From: an uncultured Flavobacteriaceae bacterium | GTDB taxonomy: Bacteria > Bacteroidota > Bacteroidia > Flavobacteriales > Flavobacteriaceae | Reading direction: 5' to 3' | Assembly: GCA_947494695.1 (NCBI GenBank) | Contig: CANLWB010000012.1 | Span: 124,001-188,000 of the forward strand | Length of the DNA: 64,000 nt | Shown here: in pieces, positions 62,799-64,000 of the stretch | How the letters are laid out: each line of letters begins with the position of its first letter | How positions within the stretch are numbered: position 1 is the stretch's first letter | The notes under the pieces: model-generated | What the model was told of the DNA's origin: nothing | Seen by the model: the letters and a program-made list of their open reading frames with translations, nothing else | Database searches by the model: none | Position numbers and translations under genes: made by a program

Positions 62799-64000
62799 AT
62801 GAAAACACCTACTTACGTTAAGAATGCCTTAATTGTGCTACTGATTCTGTTCGGTACACAGTTATTTGCCCAGAGTTTTGTTCCTTTTTCGAGCGCTACG
62901 CGCCCTCCTAGATTTGATCAGGATATAAGGGGCGATATGATTTTAATTGGTAACAATATATTGGGACCAGGAAATGGAAATTTCAACGACAATTCGGCCT
63001 CGAATGATGATGAAAACATGAGGTATATTGATGTTGACTCAGACCCCACAACATTTAGTTCCTCTATAGCAGAACTTGCAATTAACAGTCCATCGGGGTG
63101 TTATCAAATTGTATATGCCGGCCTGTATTGGAGTGCTGTAGATAATGGACAAGCTCCAATAGATCGGGTCAAATTTCGTGGCCCTACAGGAGGCTATGTA
63201 GATATTAACGCAACGGAGGTTATTTTTGATGCTGGAAGCTCATCAGTTGATGGAGGACATAGTTTTCCTTATGCCTGCTATGCTGATGTAACCAACATCG
63301 TAAGAGCGTTAGGGACTAATCAAGGAAATTATACAGTGGCCAATGTGTCCTCTCGTCAGGGACGGACTTCTGTTAGTAGGAATTATACGGGAAATTCTGC
63401 TGGATGGTCTTTGTTTATAGTATACGAAGATCCTACTTTGACAGGGAAATCCATTACGAGTTTTGATGGTTTTAGTGCAATTTCAGCGCTTAATAACCAA
63501 AATGACAATATTACAATTTCAGGCTTTAGAACCATTCCTAGCGGACCTGTTAGGGCGAAGTTTGCTTTTGCAGCCTTAGAGGGTGATAAAACGTTATCAG
63601 GTGATCGTCTAAGAATAAATGGAACACGATTAGAATCTACAGGTAGAGGCCGTAATAACTTTTTTAATAGTACGATAAGTGGCCCGCCTTCCCGGGAACC
63701 GCAAAGTACCAATACCTTAGGATTTGATACCGGTATTGTGGATGTACCTAATCCAAGTAATAGTGTTATTGATAATAATGATACGTCTGCTGTGATTCGT
63801 TTGGAAACAGATCAAGATACATACTTTCCTTATTTTTTCGCATTTGCTGTAGATATTATTGCACCCGAAATAGTACTTACCAAAGTTGTAGAGGACGCCG
63901 TAGGAAATGATATTAGTAATCAGTTAGTAGGACTGGGGGATGAGTTAAACTATGTCATTGGTTTTCAAAATATAGGTAACGATGATGCTCGAGATTTTAC
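62799..64000 (+). CDS. Large surface protein, 3' end outside window
   Basis: A reading frame starts with ATG at 62799 and stays open to the window end (at least 400 residues). The start has a signal peptide (ALIVLLILFGTQLFAQ). The body has a beta-rich domain (GCYQIVYAGLYWSAVDN, FPYACYADVTNIV, GWSLFIVYEDPTL), which I recognise from large gliding-motility-associated surface proteins of Flavobacteriia. The last visible part (IAPEIVLTKVVEDA, NYVIGFQNIGNDDA) begins a DUF11-type repeat. It is probably an adhesin exported by the type IX system. It follows the PorP/SprF gene by 88 bp on the same strand. Confidence 0.8.
   Translation, partial: MKTPTYVKNALIVLLILFGTQLFAQSFVPFSSATRPPRFDQDIRGDMILIGNNILGPGNGNFNDNSASNDDENMRYIDVDSDPTTFSSSIAELAINSPSGCYQIVYAGLYWSAVDNGQAPIDRVKFRGPTGGYVDINATEVIFDAGSSSVDGGHSFPYACYADVTNIVRALGTNQGNYTVANVSSRQGRTSVSRNYTGNSAGWSLFIVYEDPTLTGKSITSFDGFSAISALNNQNDNITISGFRTIPSGPVRAKFAFAALEGDKTLSGDRLRINGTRLESTGRGRNNFFNSTISGPPSREPQSTNTLGFDTGIVDVPNPSNSVIDNNDTSAVIRLETDQDTYFPYFFAFAVDIIAPEIVLTKVVEDAVGNDISNQLVGLGDELNYVIGFQNIGNDDARDF

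Overview
The window is AT-rich chromosomal DNA from a member of the Bacteroidota, most likely a marine Flavobacteriaceae. The evidence is a sorting domain of the type IX secretion (gliding) type, a PorP/SprF-type outer-membrane protein, a TonB-dependent receptor with an N-terminal carboxypeptidase-like domain, TAnnTTTG-type promoter elements, weak or absent Shine-Dalgarno sequences, and genes packed with 4-bp ATGA overlaps.

Layout. 1-5.1 kb (+): end of an agmatinase gene, a deoxyhypusine-synthase-like gene (polyamine chemistry), small orphans, a Nudix hydrolase, a VOC protein, an RMD1/DUF155 membrane protein and a RimB-RimK fusion. 5.1-7.8 kb (-): sterol-desaturase-type hydroxylase, an RpoD-like sigma factor, a truncated NYN/LOTUS protein and a cold-shock protein. 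7.8-8.55 kb is gene-poor and carries a tRNA T-arm-like scrap.

8.56-32.9 kb (+): an almost complete cobalamin pathway. A first block (cobQ, cobD, cbiB, AAA_28 NTPase) lies upstream of an AdoCbl riboswitch at about 12.5-12.7 kb. The riboswitch opens the second block: a [2Fe-2S] protein, an SDR-CobA fusion, CbiX, CbiL, CbiHC, BluB, CbiET, CbiGF, CbiJ, CbiD, a NicO/UreH-type metal transporter, a ChlI/ChlD fusion, CobB, PduO, CobW and CobN. The genes indicate the early-cobalt route (CbiX, CbiG, CbiD), yet a CobN-type chelatase with its AAA/VWA partner is also present. CobU, CobS and CobT are absent from the window.

33-38.8 kb: an AraC regulator divergent from a sugar-porter MFS gene and a DUF5107-TPR gene, a small carbohydrate-use unit. 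38.9-42 kb: two glycosyltransferase genes (GT39, GT2) bracketed by near-identical direct repeats of 227 and 248 bp. 42-49.5 kb (-): a histidine kinase/response regulator pair, a class C beta-lactamase-like hydrolase, a lipoprotein esterase, a large secreted beta-propeller protein and a DinB protein. 49.8 kb: Hsp20 with a clear terminator.

50.8-53.4 kb: remains of a nonribosomal peptide synthetase locus. An intact Sfp-type transferase lies next to half a condensation domain on the minus strand. A plus-strand relic holds the end of a condensation domain, a PP-loop-like segment, the end of an adenylation domain and a carrier domain, broken by frameshifts and three in-frame stops. A TonB-dependent receptor follows. 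56-64 kb (+): cell-surface genes: small secreted proteins, a beta-helix protein, a CHU_C-type protein, a PorP/SprF protein with a 114-bp tandem-repeat coiled coil and SPOR-like end, and the start of a large surface protein that runs off the window.
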